Source of the DNA: Sphingobacterium sp. HMA12
Lineage (GTDB): Bacteria > Bacteroidota > Bacteroidia > Sphingobacteriales > Sphingobacteriaceae
DNA: 64,000 nt
NCBI RefSeq assembly: GCF_002933815.1
Contig: NZ_BEYR01000002.1
Span: 62,001 to 126,000 of the forward strand
Direction: 5' to 3'
Part shown: positions 35,953 through 44,468 of the stretch, one piece after another
Layout: every line of letters starts with the position of its first letter
How positions within the stretch are numbered: position 1 is the first letter of the stretch
The notes under the pieces: model-generated
The model's input: the letters and a program-made list of their open reading frames with translations, nothing else
Databases searched by the model: none
Told to the model about the DNA's origin: nothing
Position numbers and translations under genes: made by a program

Positions 35953-36864
35953 TTACTGTCTTTTTGAATCAATGGAAGCTTCATAATAATTGCTCTCGAT
36001 GGCGATAAATTTTTGTGCGCCTATAGCTTCCACCCATCCCTCCTTAATCTTTGAAAAGACCACTGGATTCTCGATATGGAGCATTGTCAATATCTGAATC
36101 AGCTTTTGTTGAAAGTCTTTATTAAGAGATTTATTGAACAATACCGGACCAAGTGGAATAGGGTCCGACATTTGGATAAGTCTTATTTTACTGCCATTCC
36201 CATTTTTTTCCACATAATCGGTATACTCTGAACTGCCAAACGCTGCCATGTCAGCACGTCCATCAAGGACATGTTCTAGCGCCGACCTGTGTGAACCCGC
36301 ATAATAGATCTTACCAAAAAGAGATTCAACTGAATGAATCCCCTTTTTTGCCAATACCGCTCTAGGGATCAGGTTTCCTGAGGTAGATTCTGGATTGACC
36401 AGTGCAAGGCTAATTCCCTTGAGCATATTTATATCCGTTAGGGACACAATTCTGGAATCATGGGGAACCACAAATGCCGTCCTGTATTTTACGGAAGAAT
36501 TTTCGGGAACCGATAGGGTAAGGACTTCAGCCATGGGGTGCTCGTGGAGCCCATTATTCAGCAGTAAGTTGCCCATCGTGCTGATGAATGAGATATCGAC
36601 CCTATCTTGGGTAATTGCTAGGATGAGATCGTTTATATTTTTGTAACTTATGAGTTCGACCTTCGTGCCAAATCTTGTTTCAATAAGATCAGCCAAAGGA
36701 CGTAGGTTTTCCATTCTCGAGTTATCCCCATAGGTGTAGGTTGCTATTCTGACGGGTTCGGATATTTTATTGCCAGCCCAAGCTTTTAAGGTCATAAAAG
36801 AGATCAAAAGGCACAGAAAAAGCATTTTGTATTCAGCCCCGATCCGATTTGAAAAAATTTCCAT
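35953..36864 (-). CDS. PhnD/SsuA/transferrin-like substrate-binding protein
   Basis: A 303-residue periplasmic binding protein of the PhnD-like type 2 fold. The N-terminus has a signal peptide (hydrophobic from about residue 14, ending TLKAWAG). Family landmarks are VRIATYTYGDNSRMENLRPL, VELISYKNINDLILAI, VDISFISTMGNLLL, the Ser-Thr-Ser-Gly loop NPESTSGNLIPRAVLAKKGI and GRADMAAFGSSEY. No ABC permease or ATPase is next to it, so it may serve as a sensor or bind a ligand for one of the nearby two-component systems. A second ATG at 36825 would shorten the signal peptide and is possible. Confidence 0.82.
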   Translation of the reverse strand: MEIFSNRIGAEYKMLFLCLLISFMTLKAWAGNKISEPVRIATYTYGDNSRMENLRPLADLIETRFGTKVELISYKNINDLILAITQDRVDISFISTMGNLLLNNGLHEHPMAEVLTLSVPENSSVKYRTAFVVPHDSRIVSLTDINMLKGISLALVNPESTSGNLIPRAVLAKKGIHSVESLFGKIYYAGSHRSALEHVLDGRADMAAFGSSEYTDYVEKNGNGSKIRLIQMSDPIPLGPVLFNKSLNKDFQQKLIQILTMLHIENPVVFSKIKEGWVEAIGAQKFIAIESNYYEASIDSKRQ

Positions 36865-37107
36865 ATTTCATATTTTGATCTAAAGATCGCCGATTTTTTT
36901 GAGACCTAAATCATTGAGTCGACAAACGGCCCGAAATGACGATCAAAATGCACTCAGGACCGACAAGCAACCAGACCATAAACCCACGTTACTTTTGGTT
37001 CTTTTGTCCGGTTCCTGAGACTTTCGTCCCCCTAATTAACCGCTTGGTCGAAAGAGGATTTCAATAATGAACATTGGAAGTTATAATTGCATAAAAATCA
37101 TTAAGCA

Positions 37108-38406
37108 ATGAAGTATATATTGTTCTTACTTATTTTTCTTGTCCTTTCGTGCAAGAAGGACAAGGATCCATCGGGAGAGGAACCTGTACCTGTTTTTTCA
37201 GATCCGATAAAGCGGGAAAAGGGAACCTCCCTCGGTGACGGGGTTACAAAGAACATCGGTGCATCAGGAGGATTTCTGGAGCTGGGACAACAGGTACGTC
37301 TTGACGTGCCGCCCGGGGCGGTGGATGAACCGACGCTATTTAGGATCCAACCCATCAGCAATACCCACGATGAACTGTCTGATAGGCCTGCATATAGACT
37401 TACACCAGAAGGTCTCATTTTTAAGAAACCTGTAAAGATCACTTTTAACCACGATCCTCTTGATTCTGGCAATCCTATTTCTAGAATGATTGCTTTTCAG
37501 CGCAAGGATGGGGTCTGGTGCGGGGTTTCAACGGCACTCGAAAGTGATACGAAACATGTCAGTACAACGACCACACATTTCAGTGACTGGGTATGGTTGG
37601 ATCGGGTGACCCTTCGAAAGGACAAAGAATCTGTGGGAAGCGGGGGTGAAGTCAAACTGAAGCTGATGGAACAGATCCTCGGGGCATTAAACGCAAACAA
37701 CCATATCGACAGTATTCCTCTTGCGGCATTGGAGGACATCGGTAAATCAAAGGATCTCGTGGTAAAGAACTGGAAAATAATATCAGGTGCTGGAAAGCTT
37801 TCCCCAAAGATAAATTCCAGTATGGTCTTGGGAGATGCGATATATTATGCACCCCATAATATAACCAAAGCGGAAGATGTCGAAATCCAGGTAGAAGTAG
37901 AGAGTAAAAATGGGTATGTCAGTGATCCAAAGGCACCTAATGGCAGACGGAAATTCGGAAAATTAATTTTATTGACCAAGATCCGTTTGGAAAAGGAAAC
38001 TTATTTCTATCTGACTATTGGAGGTAAGCTTCTGGATCTTTCTGGTGGATTAAGTGGTGCGATCATGGGCGGACAGATATCCGTGGGTTCCCAGGACGAA
38101 AAAGGGAATCATCAGGTGACCTTGTTCTGTATGGGGGCGGAGACAGGAAGTTATCCGGGGGGGAACGCGGCCGGTCAATCATTTCTTGGAATTTCTATTT
38201 TAGAAGGCGGAACCCCAAAGATGTTTGCCAATATGTACTTGGAATGTAGCAACGGAGAACATAAGTTCGGCGGGAACACTCGAATAACGAGCACGAGGGG
38301 TTTTATTACGGGCACCTATAACGGACCTGTGTATTATAGCAACAAGGGGTGCGGGATTACCGAAAGAAGGGATGTAAAAATCGATTTCAAAATAAAATCC
38401 TTATGA
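37108..38406 (+). CDS. Lipoprotein with ZU5-like domain
   Basis: A 432-residue lipoprotein with lipobox cysteine C15 (FLVLSC), then a charged linker. Residues about 48-125 look like a ZU5 domain (IGASGGFLELGQQVRLDVPP, then YRLTPEGLIFKKPVKITFN), followed by a Trp-rich strand (HFSDWVWLD). The C-terminal half (about 260-432) is glycine-rich beta structure with cysteines, ending in DVKIDFKIKSL. No enzymatic motif is seen. It begins 244 bases from the divergent binding-protein gene and is the first of several envelope lipoproteins in the island cargo. Confidence 0.75.
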   Translation: MKYILFLLIFLVLSCKKDKDPSGEEPVPVFSDPIKREKGTSLGDGVTKNIGASGGFLELGQQVRLDVPPGAVDEPTLFRIQPISNTHDELSDRPAYRLTPEGLIFKKPVKITFNHDPLDSGNPISRMIAFQRKDGVWCGVSTALESDTKHVSTTTTHFSDWVWLDRVTLRKDKESVGSGGEVKLKLMEQILGALNANNHIDSIPLAALEDIGKSKDLVVKNWKIISGAGKLSPKINSSMVLGDAIYYAPHNITKAEDVEIQVEVESKNGYVSDPKAPNGRRKFGKLILLTKIRLEKETYFYLTIGGKLLDLSGGLSGAIMGGQISVGSQDEKGNHQVTLFCMGAETGSYPGGNAAGQSFLGISILEGGTPKMFANMYLECSNGEHKFGGNTRITSTRGFITGTYNGPVYYSNKGCGITERRDVKIDFKIKSL

Positions 38407-38458
38407 TATTGAGGAAAATGCCACATTGTTCCGGTTGATGTGGATCAATCCACACGGG

Positions 38459-39160
38459 CTAGAGAAGAAAAGGTTTGATTTTAGGAAGGTAAGACCTACC
38501 CACGATAATCTCGGGTCCATCTTCCATAAAGAGAGAGGTACAGGATCCTGTCCTCACTACGCGTTCGATCTTCGACAGGTTGACAATAAAGGATCTATGT
38601 ACCCGTATGAAGAGGAAAGGATCGAGTTTCTGAACGATCTTCCCGATCCCTAAGGAACTGATCCATTCCCGATCTTCTGTGTATAGTACCGTATAATCCC
38701 GGGCGGCCTTGATGTACCGGATCCGGGAAATGTCAATCCGGGAGAATCCGTTTGCGCAGGGCACAAAAAGATAAGGGTGTCGTGGAATGGAATCCTTTTC
38801 GCAAGGTACATTTATATTGATGAGCTTTCTGATGGTCCGTTCCAATCTTTCCTTTTTCAAGGGCTTGCACAGAAAGTCCAGGGCTTCCAAGTCGTAAGCG
38901 TCCTGGGCATGTAACCTGTCGGAAGAAGTAATGATTATCTGCGGAGAATTGTGGCTATCCTTGCGAATTTCAAATGGCTTAGATCCCCAGAGATTAAGAT
39001 CGAGAAAGATAGCATCAGGTACCTTATTGGCTATCAACTTGGTAGTTTCCTTCAAGCAGGCCGTTTCGACAATAGTCTTTATTCCTGGGACAAGGGCTAA
39101 ACTCTCCCGGACTATTATTCTTGTAGTGGGATCAGGATCTGCAATAAGGATTGAGTACAT
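38459..39160 (-). CDS. LytTR response regulator
   Basis: A 233-residue regulator: receiver domain (about 1-115) with phospho-acceptor D54 in IFLDLNL and the conserved lysine K99 in FLCKPL, then a LytTR DNA-binding domain (about 130-233) with the usual YIKAARDYTVLYTEDREWIS and FIRVHRSFIVNLSKIERV. It is a paralogue of the regulator at 42668, which has a degenerate receiver. The gene is divergent from the TPR histidine kinase; no LytS-type kinase is nearby, so its partner is unclear. Confidence 0.92.
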   Translation of the reverse strand: MYSILIADPDPTTRIIVRESLALVPGIKTIVETACLKETTKLIANKVPDAIFLDLNLWGSKPFEIRKDSHNSPQIIITSSDRLHAQDAYDLEALDFLCKPLKKERLERTIRKLININVPCEKDSIPRHPYLFVPCANGFSRIDISRIRYIKAARDYTVLYTEDREWISSLGIGKIVQKLDPFLFIRVHRSFIVNLSKIERVVRTGSCTSLFMEDGPEIIVGRSYLPKIKPFLL

Positions 39161-39305
39161 AATATTATTATAAGATCAATGAACAAATTTATCCCTACAT
39201 AGTGGTATATAATATCGAACAAGTTCTTAATTCCGCGGATTACGTACAATCACGTATAAGAACCTCTTTACAATACTGGGGGGCGGACCATCTACCTTAT
39301 TTTAA

Positions 39306-41204
39306 ATGATACTTAATAGACCTTTATTGATTTTACTGGCGTTAATGATGGTATTATCACAAGGTAGTGTCTTGGCTAGGGATACTACTATCGTATTGAA
39401 ATTTATCGACAAGGCAAAAGAACTGCACAAGAAAGGGAAACCAGATTCCGCTGAATATTATTTCAATCAAGCAAACAGGCTTTCCAAGGTTATAGGGCAT
39501 GATAATGGCAGACTTGCGTTTTTGGGTAACTACAGCGTATTTCTGTACGAGCAGCTTCGGTACGAAGAGGCGCTATCCTTTGCACAGCAGTCCCTTGAGC
39601 TAAGCATGAAATTGGGCAACCGGGCGAGAGCAGCAGCAGCCTACAACAATATTTCGCTACAGCTTCAGGCAATGGGGAAATTGGAGGATGCGGCCAAAAA
39701 CCTGGTAAAGGGATTGGAAATATCCTCTTCGATCAAAAAACCGAGCAATCGCGACCTTTCCGACCGGCGGAAGTATTATAACAACCTGAGTTCCCTTATG
39801 CTTGACTTGAATGACGTTAAAAAGGGGCTTGAGTATGCGTGGGAATCCCATAAGCTGGCCCAGAGGTTAAATGACACCCTAGCCATGGGGCGCAGTCTGG
39901 TCAACATCGTTGTGGCCGAGGCAATGTCCAGAGATTTTGGCTCAGCTGAGCGGCATGCCGTTCGCTTAAAGGAAATTGCATTGAAGTATGGAGATGTACA
40001 GATGGAGATCAAAGCTCATAATAACCTCGGTGATATCTACAGGATGCAGAAAAAGTATACCGAATCATTGCGGAGTTTCAGAAAGGCAGCGTCACTTTTG
40101 TCCCCTGAATTTCCTGGCAATGAGGTTTACGTTCTATCGGGAATGTCCTCGGTAAATAAAGATATGGGTAATTTCTCCATCGCAGAAGGTTATTTCCACA
40201 GGGCAATGGAACTGGGCAAGGAACAACTTCCCAAGCCACAGCTCCTTGAGCTGTACCTGTCAGGTTCTGAAATCAAAGAAGGCATTGGAAAATTTAGAGA
40301 AGCACTTGAATTGCGCAAGATGTACCGATCCCTAGCCGATTCCCTCAAGGATAGGGAAACCCATCGGTCCATCCAGGAACTTGAACTGAAATACAGGACC
40401 ATGGAGCATCGTAGAAGTATTGCGGAAAGGGATCTTATGATCGCTGAGCAGAACACCGTTCTTGAGCGAAATAGCAAATGGGTCACTGTTTCCATTTCTA
40501 TTGCTGTTTTACTGGCCTGGGGGATAATGTTCATACGGATAGTTGGAAACCAGAAACGGAAGAGATTGGAGCTAGACTACGAAAGGTATCTCCTGGAAGC
40601 ACAGCTTAACGGCGAGGAAACAGAGAGGGCCCGAACGGCACGGGAATTACATGATGGGGTTGCAAGTGTCCTTTCCGCTGCAAAAATAAGGATCTACAAT
40701 GCAGCAGTTACTGGTCGGGAGAAAAAAGCGCTCCCGGAGATCGGGGAGCTGATCGAAGTTGCCGTCCGCGAGATCAGAAATATATCCCACAATCTTGCCC
40801 CCGAATTCCTGCTCAGGGAAGGACTTGCATGTGCAGTAGAATCGTTCTGCCATCGGATAAACGGCAATGGACTTTCCATTGATTTTTATCTTATTGGCGA
40901 TATTCCCCGATTTGAAAGGACTGTGGAATTGACGCTCTATAGAACGGTTCAGGAGACCGTCACTAATATGGTTAAACATTCAGGAGCAACTGAAGGGATC
41001 GTACAACTTGAGGCCAATGGAAGTGTCTTACGGATAACCGTCGAGGACAATGGCGTAGGCTTCGACAAAAATAATCCCCCAAGGAAAGGGTTGGGATTGA
41101 GCGGACTTGCCTCCAGAGTTTCAAATCTGGGCGGAACAATTGAAATCCGATCTTCTCCCGGCAAGGGTACTACAATCTACATCGAGATCTGTTCAGTCCA
41201 ATAA
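39306..41204 (+). CDS. TPR-containing sensor histidine kinase
   Basis: A 632-residue Bacteroidota-type sensor kinase. Signal peptide (about 1-25), periplasmic tetratricopeptide repeats (about 40-340), one membrane helix (about 391-413), coiled coil, HisKA_3 dimerisation helix with the phospho-accepting H449 in ARELHDGVASVLSAAKIR, and a HATPase domain (N box TNMVKHSGA, G1 VEDNGVGFD, G2 GKGTTIYIE). The LuxR-type response regulator 99 bases downstream is its obvious partner. The periplasmic TPR region suggests sensing of a protein or peptide signal. Confidence 0.94.
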   Translation: MILNRPLLILLALMMVLSQGSVLARDTTIVLKFIDKAKELHKKGKPDSAEYYFNQANRLSKVIGHDNGRLAFLGNYSVFLYEQLRYEEALSFAQQSLELSMKLGNRARAAAAYNNISLQLQAMGKLEDAAKNLVKGLEISSSIKKPSNRDLSDRRKYYNNLSSLMLDLNDVKKGLEYAWESHKLAQRLNDTLAMGRSLVNIVVAEAMSRDFGSAERHAVRLKEIALKYGDVQMEIKAHNNLGDIYRMQKKYTESLRSFRKAASLLSPEFPGNEVYVLSGMSSVNKDMGNFSIAEGYFHRAMELGKEQLPKPQLLELYLSGSEIKEGIGKFREALELRKMYRSLADSLKDRETHRSIQELELKYRTMEHRRSIAERDLMIAEQNTVLERNSKWVTVSISIAVLLAWGIMFIRIVGNQKRKRLELDYERYLLEAQLNGEETERARTARELHDGVASVLSAAKIRIYNAAVTGREKKALPEIGELIEVAVREIRNISHNLAPEFLLREGLACAVESFCHRINGNGLSIDFYLIGDIPRFERTVELTLYRTVQETVTNMVKHSGATEGIVQLEANGSVLRITVEDNGVGFDKNNPPRKGLGLSGLASRVSNLGGTIEIRSSPGKGTTIYIEICSVQ

Positions 41205-41303
41205 AATAGATGGTGAAGCGAACATACCTTAATTTCTTCTATGGGTAGAAGTACGGTAGAAAGAAATACTGACGATTAGTTACTTTGTTGAAAAATTATA
41301 GAT

Positions 41304-41933
41304 ATGACAACGATAGGAATAGTGGATGACCATCCCCTGATCATAGAGGGACTTGTTCAGATGCTGGACACTTTCCAGCAGTTTGAGGTTGTACTAAAGG
41401 CCCATAGCGGAGAGGGCCTTCTCTCTGCACTGGAGAGAACCGTTCCAGATGTACTACTGCTCGATATTGAGCTTCCCGACACCGATGGAACGGCACTCTG
41501 TTTAAAGATTCTCGAGATATGTCCTGAACTGCCCATTATCGCTCTTACCAATCATGATGAAGTCCTTTACGTAAGGAAGATGATGAGAAACGGTGCGATG
41601 GGCTATCTTTTGAAGGGAACTGATCGGGAAGGGCTTGTTGAAGCTATCATGAGCGTAATATCCGGAAAACAGTTTATCGATAGGGAGATCGAACGGTCCA
41701 TAATAGATCAGGCTATTACCGGGAGGAATGCGGCGGTGAACGTAAAGCTGACGAGCCGGGAGTGTGAAGTATTGGCATTGATCGCGCATGAACATTCCAA
41801 TCAGGAAATAGCGGATAGGCTCTTTCTCAGCGTTCGGACCGTGGAGGGGCACCGTTATAGCCTAAACCAGAAGCTGAACATCAGGACTGCGGCAGGTTTG
41901 GTCAGGGAGGCCTATTTGAGGGGACTTATCTGA
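41304..41933 (+). CDS. NarL/LuxR-family response regulator
   Basis: A 209-residue regulator. The receiver has the acidic pair in IVDDHP, phospho-acceptor D54 in LLLDIELPD and the lysine in YLLKGT; the C-terminal LuxR helix-turn-helix is visible (LTSRECEVLALIAHEHSNQE, IADRLFLSVRTVEGH). It is the expected target of the TPR kinase upstream. Its last codons overlap the end of the convergent Crp-like gene by 8 bases. Confidence 0.95.
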   Translation: MTTIGIVDDHPLIIEGLVQMLDTFQQFEVVLKAHSGEGLLSALERTVPDVLLLDIELPDTDGTALCLKILEICPELPIIALTNHDEVLYVRKMMRNGAMGYLLKGTDREGLVEAIMSVISGKQFIDREIERSIIDQAITGRNAAVNVKLTSRECEVLALIAHEHSNQEIADRLFLSVRTVEGHRYSLNQKLNIRTAAGLVREAYLRGLI

Positions 41934-42531
41934 TCTGTCCCCTCTGTCCCAGCCCTTTCCTGATGCGGCTCAGACTGTCCTGATGGATACCGAGAAGGGA
42001 AGCTATGTATTTTTGGGGTACATTTTGGATCACTTTTGGCTGGGTTTCCATCAACTTGTAGTAGCGCTCTTCGGCGGTCATGCACCTTGATTCTACCTGA
42101 TTGTCCTGAAGCCAGCCCAGGAGCCTGTCCATGATGGCCATTTCCATGTCTTTCATTCTTGGGACTTCTTCCTTGAGCAAAGTAACGCTCGCCAGATTCC
42201 ACACAAGCACTTCAATCTCACTGAGTGATTCAAGGGCGCAGGTGGATTCCTGTCCGTTCTGCAGGAGAAGTGGGGTTGAGAGAAAGTAATTGGTCGATTC
42301 GATTCCCAGGGTATGGTCCACACCATCGTGGATTCGGAACAGACGGGCAATGCCCCTGATCATGAAATACATTTTTTTTACCAATTTCCCTTGTTCCATC
42401 AGGACAGTGTGTGGTGGAAGAACCATGTGTTGTGTGTTTTTTCTAATTATCTCAAATTCATCACGGGTGAAGGAAATGTTATATTGCTGCGCAAAATTAC
42501 ATACTTGATAAAAATGTTTTCTGTCAACCAT
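41926..42531 (-). CDS. Crp/Fnr-family transcriptional regulator
   Basis: A 201-residue regulator with an N-terminal cyclic-nucleotide-binding-like domain (about 20-125, e.g. VLMEQGKLVKKMYFMIRGIA) and a C-terminal winged helix (about 140-200, with QKYIASLLGIHQDSLSRIRK). ATG 42531 (MVDRKHF) is chosen; an in-frame extension to 42597 lacks family similarity. In Bacteroidota such short proteins often respond to stress rather than cAMP, and the ligand pocket arginine/serine pair is not evident. It is convergent with the NarL regulator (8-base overlap). Confidence 0.88.
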   Translation of the reverse strand: MVDRKHFYQVCNFAQQYNISFTRDEFEIIRKNTQHMVLPPHTVLMEQGKLVKKMYFMIRGIARLFRIHDGVDHTLGIESTNYFLSTPLLLQNGQESTCALESLSEIEVLVWNLASVTLLKEEVPRMKDMEMAIMDRLLGWLQDNQVESRCMTAEERYYKLMETQPKVIQNVPQKYIASLLGIHQDSLSRIRKGLGQRGQIR

Positions 42532-42667
42532 ATCGCTTGTTATATCTGGAACCAAAGAATAATACCACAATATACCAAAATTGCCCAACCTGGCCAATTC
42601 CTGACATTTGTCAGTTCAATCAGCCTGTTTTGACCACTAATTTTGACATATATCAAAGTTCAGAAAA

Positions 42668-43387
42668 ATGGTAAAGCAATCAGTGCTCATTGCGGACAGC
42701 AATGGTTCTTTTAGACAGGAACTCCGCAAAAAGATCATGTCGTTGGATTTTCCTGCTATATTTCATGAAACCTGCAATGGTCCGGAAACGGTACGATATA
42801 TCGATTGCCTACAGCCCTCGGTTGTATTCATCAATGCATCGCTACCCAGATTAGCAGGATTCGATGTTCTTGAACGGATCAAACACGATCCGATTTCTGT
42901 GGTAATTTCTAATAACCCCGAAGATGCGGTCAGGGCAATCGATCATGGTGCCTCGGGCTACCTGAACAGGCCAATCTGTACAGAAAGTCTTAAACGTACC
43001 TTGATCCGTATCGGTACTCCTGATGTGGCAAGACCATTTTCTTCAGCCCAGCAGACCGGATACCCCAATCGTATATTTTTGGAAAAAGGAGGCAGGCTAT
43101 TAAAAGTGAATGTACCTGAGATCACCTATTTGCGGGCAGACCGGGACTATACCTGGATCTATACCGCCGGCAATAGTGCCTATCTCAGCAACCATGGTAT
43201 TGGGGTTCTCAGCCAGAAGCTTGATCCCGATAAGTTTATGCGGGTCCACCGGTCCTACATGGTCAATCTGGAACATGTTCAGGAACTCTATAGGGATGTC
43301 AGGAGACTTTATCTCCTTGTGACCGGAGAGGTCGAGATCGGGGTGGGAAAGCAGTACGTTCCGATGGTCCGGGAACTTATCTTCTGA
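42668..43387 (+). CDS. LytTR regulator with degenerate receiver domain
   Basis: A 239-residue paralogue of the regulator at 38459. The LytTR domain (about 135-239) is canonical (YLRADRDYTWIYTAG, FMRVHRSYMVNLEHVQELY). The receiver (about 1-118) has lost key residues: the phospho-acceptor aspartate is replaced by N56 in SVVFINASLPR, only one acid remains in the N-terminal pair (LIADSNG), and the conserved lysine is R101 (YLNRPI). Such pseudo-receivers are not phosphorylated and may be regulated by ligand, partner or abundance. It lies upstream of and on the same strand as a lipoprotein gene (125-base gap). Confidence 0.9.
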   Translation: MVKQSVLIADSNGSFRQELRKKIMSLDFPAIFHETCNGPETVRYIDCLQPSVVFINASLPRLAGFDVLERIKHDPISVVISNNPEDAVRAIDHGASGYLNRPICTESLKRTLIRIGTPDVARPFSSAQQTGYPNRIFLEKGGRLLKVNVPEITYLRADRDYTWIYTAGNSAYLSNHGIGVLSQKLDPDKFMRVHRSYMVNLEHVQELYRDVRRLYLLVTGEVEIGVGKQYVPMVRELIF

Positions 43388-43511
43388 ATAGGGGGACTCT
43401 ACTCCAGCCCACGTAATGTCCGTAGTTTTACGCATTTGGGGATTGAGGTAAATGAACGGTCTATCTTTCCATCCAATTGTCGGAATTTTGCGTAGATTTT
43501 TTCACCTAAAC

Positions 43512-44282
43512 ATGACTAGACTAAAATTGCTCGTTATCCTTGGTGGTCTGAGCCTCATGTCGGAATCTTGCCGGACTGACGCCCCTACCCCAATTTGTCA
43601 TTCTCAACTAAATAGTTATACCGTTTTCGAAAAAGGGGATACTTCCACTTTTCGGATGCAATACGATAATCTGAACAGGATCGTTTCTTATAACTGCCCG
43701 GAGGAGGACGAGTTTATGAATTTTGGCTACGACCTTTCCGGAAGGCTCAACCGGATCGATATGATTGATGCAGGACAAACACAGAAGATGGTAATCACCT
43801 ATTCCAAAAATGGTGAACCGGTCAGTGCCGTTGTTTCCATAATGAAAGAAGGAACAAACCGGATCTATGGTAGAAGGTTCATCGATTATGAAATGATGGA
43901 CGGGAAGGTGGTGGGTATGAAAGTTCTTGAGACCGGGGGCTCCTCGCATGAAATTCGCCTGGACTATTCTGGCGATGATCTTGTAAGGGTGACTTTAATC
44001 GGAAACGCAGGTTTCGTTTCCCATGAATTTGAACTCGGAAGAAAAAGGTCCCCCTTTGCATCGACCAATTTCAGGCATATCCTCAGTGCTGACCTGCCTC
44101 TCATTCTTTGTTCTACCAAAGAATATACGGGCCATACGATAATACTATCCGAAGGAATGACCATACCAACAAAGATTGAAAACCATACGGATCCAAATGG
44201 GACCTACATCTGCATAAAGGAACCTATCGAAATACCTTTATCCCTCGGAGTCGAATTAAAGTATAAAGGAACCAATATTTAG
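43512..44282 (+). CDS. Lipoprotein with YD-like repeats
   Basis: A 256-residue lipoprotein; start placed at ATG 43512, giving signal peptide and lipobox cysteine C20 (GLSLMSESC). An upstream frame start at 43452 does not look like a signal. The mature protein has tandem beta segments of the type seen in YD/Rhs-like or DUF4595-like proteins (FRMQYDNLNRIVSYN, FGYDLSGRLNRIDM, IRLDYSGDDLVRVTL). Function unknown. It is closed by a hairpin terminator at 44432. Confidence 0.75.
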   Translation: MTRLKLLVILGGLSLMSESCRTDAPTPICHSQLNSYTVFEKGDTSTFRMQYDNLNRIVSYNCPEEDEFMNFGYDLSGRLNRIDMIDAGQTQKMVITYSKNGEPVSAVVSIMKEGTNRIYGRRFIDYEMMDGKVVGMKVLETGGSSHEIRLDYSGDDLVRVTLIGNAGFVSHEFELGRKRSPFASTNFRHILSADLPLILCSTKEYTGHTIILSEGMTIPTKIENHTDPNGTYICIKEPIEIPLSLGVELKYKGTNI

Positions 44283-44431
44283 TATTTGATGTAGTTTAAG
44301 CCAATATTTTCTTTGAAGGTGAGATAGGAAAGTGAGAATATGGACTTCGGCGGTTATTGTCATTGTCCTTTCGTTCTGGGGCGTCGACTTGATGGGGCGT
44401 TAGTCCCGGACCGCGGGTTAAATTACATTGA

Positions 44432-44457
44432 CAGGACAGTCAAAACTGTCCTGTTTT
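44432..44457. terminator. Bidirectional hairpin terminator
   Basis: CAGGACAGT (44432-44440) pairs with ACTGTCCTG (44445-44453) around CAAA, followed by TTTT. It lies between the convergent ends of the lipoprotein gene (44282, plus) and the barrel gene (44469, minus) and can serve the plus-strand transcript. Confidence 0.7.
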
Positions 44458-44468
44458 GAACCTTTCAT

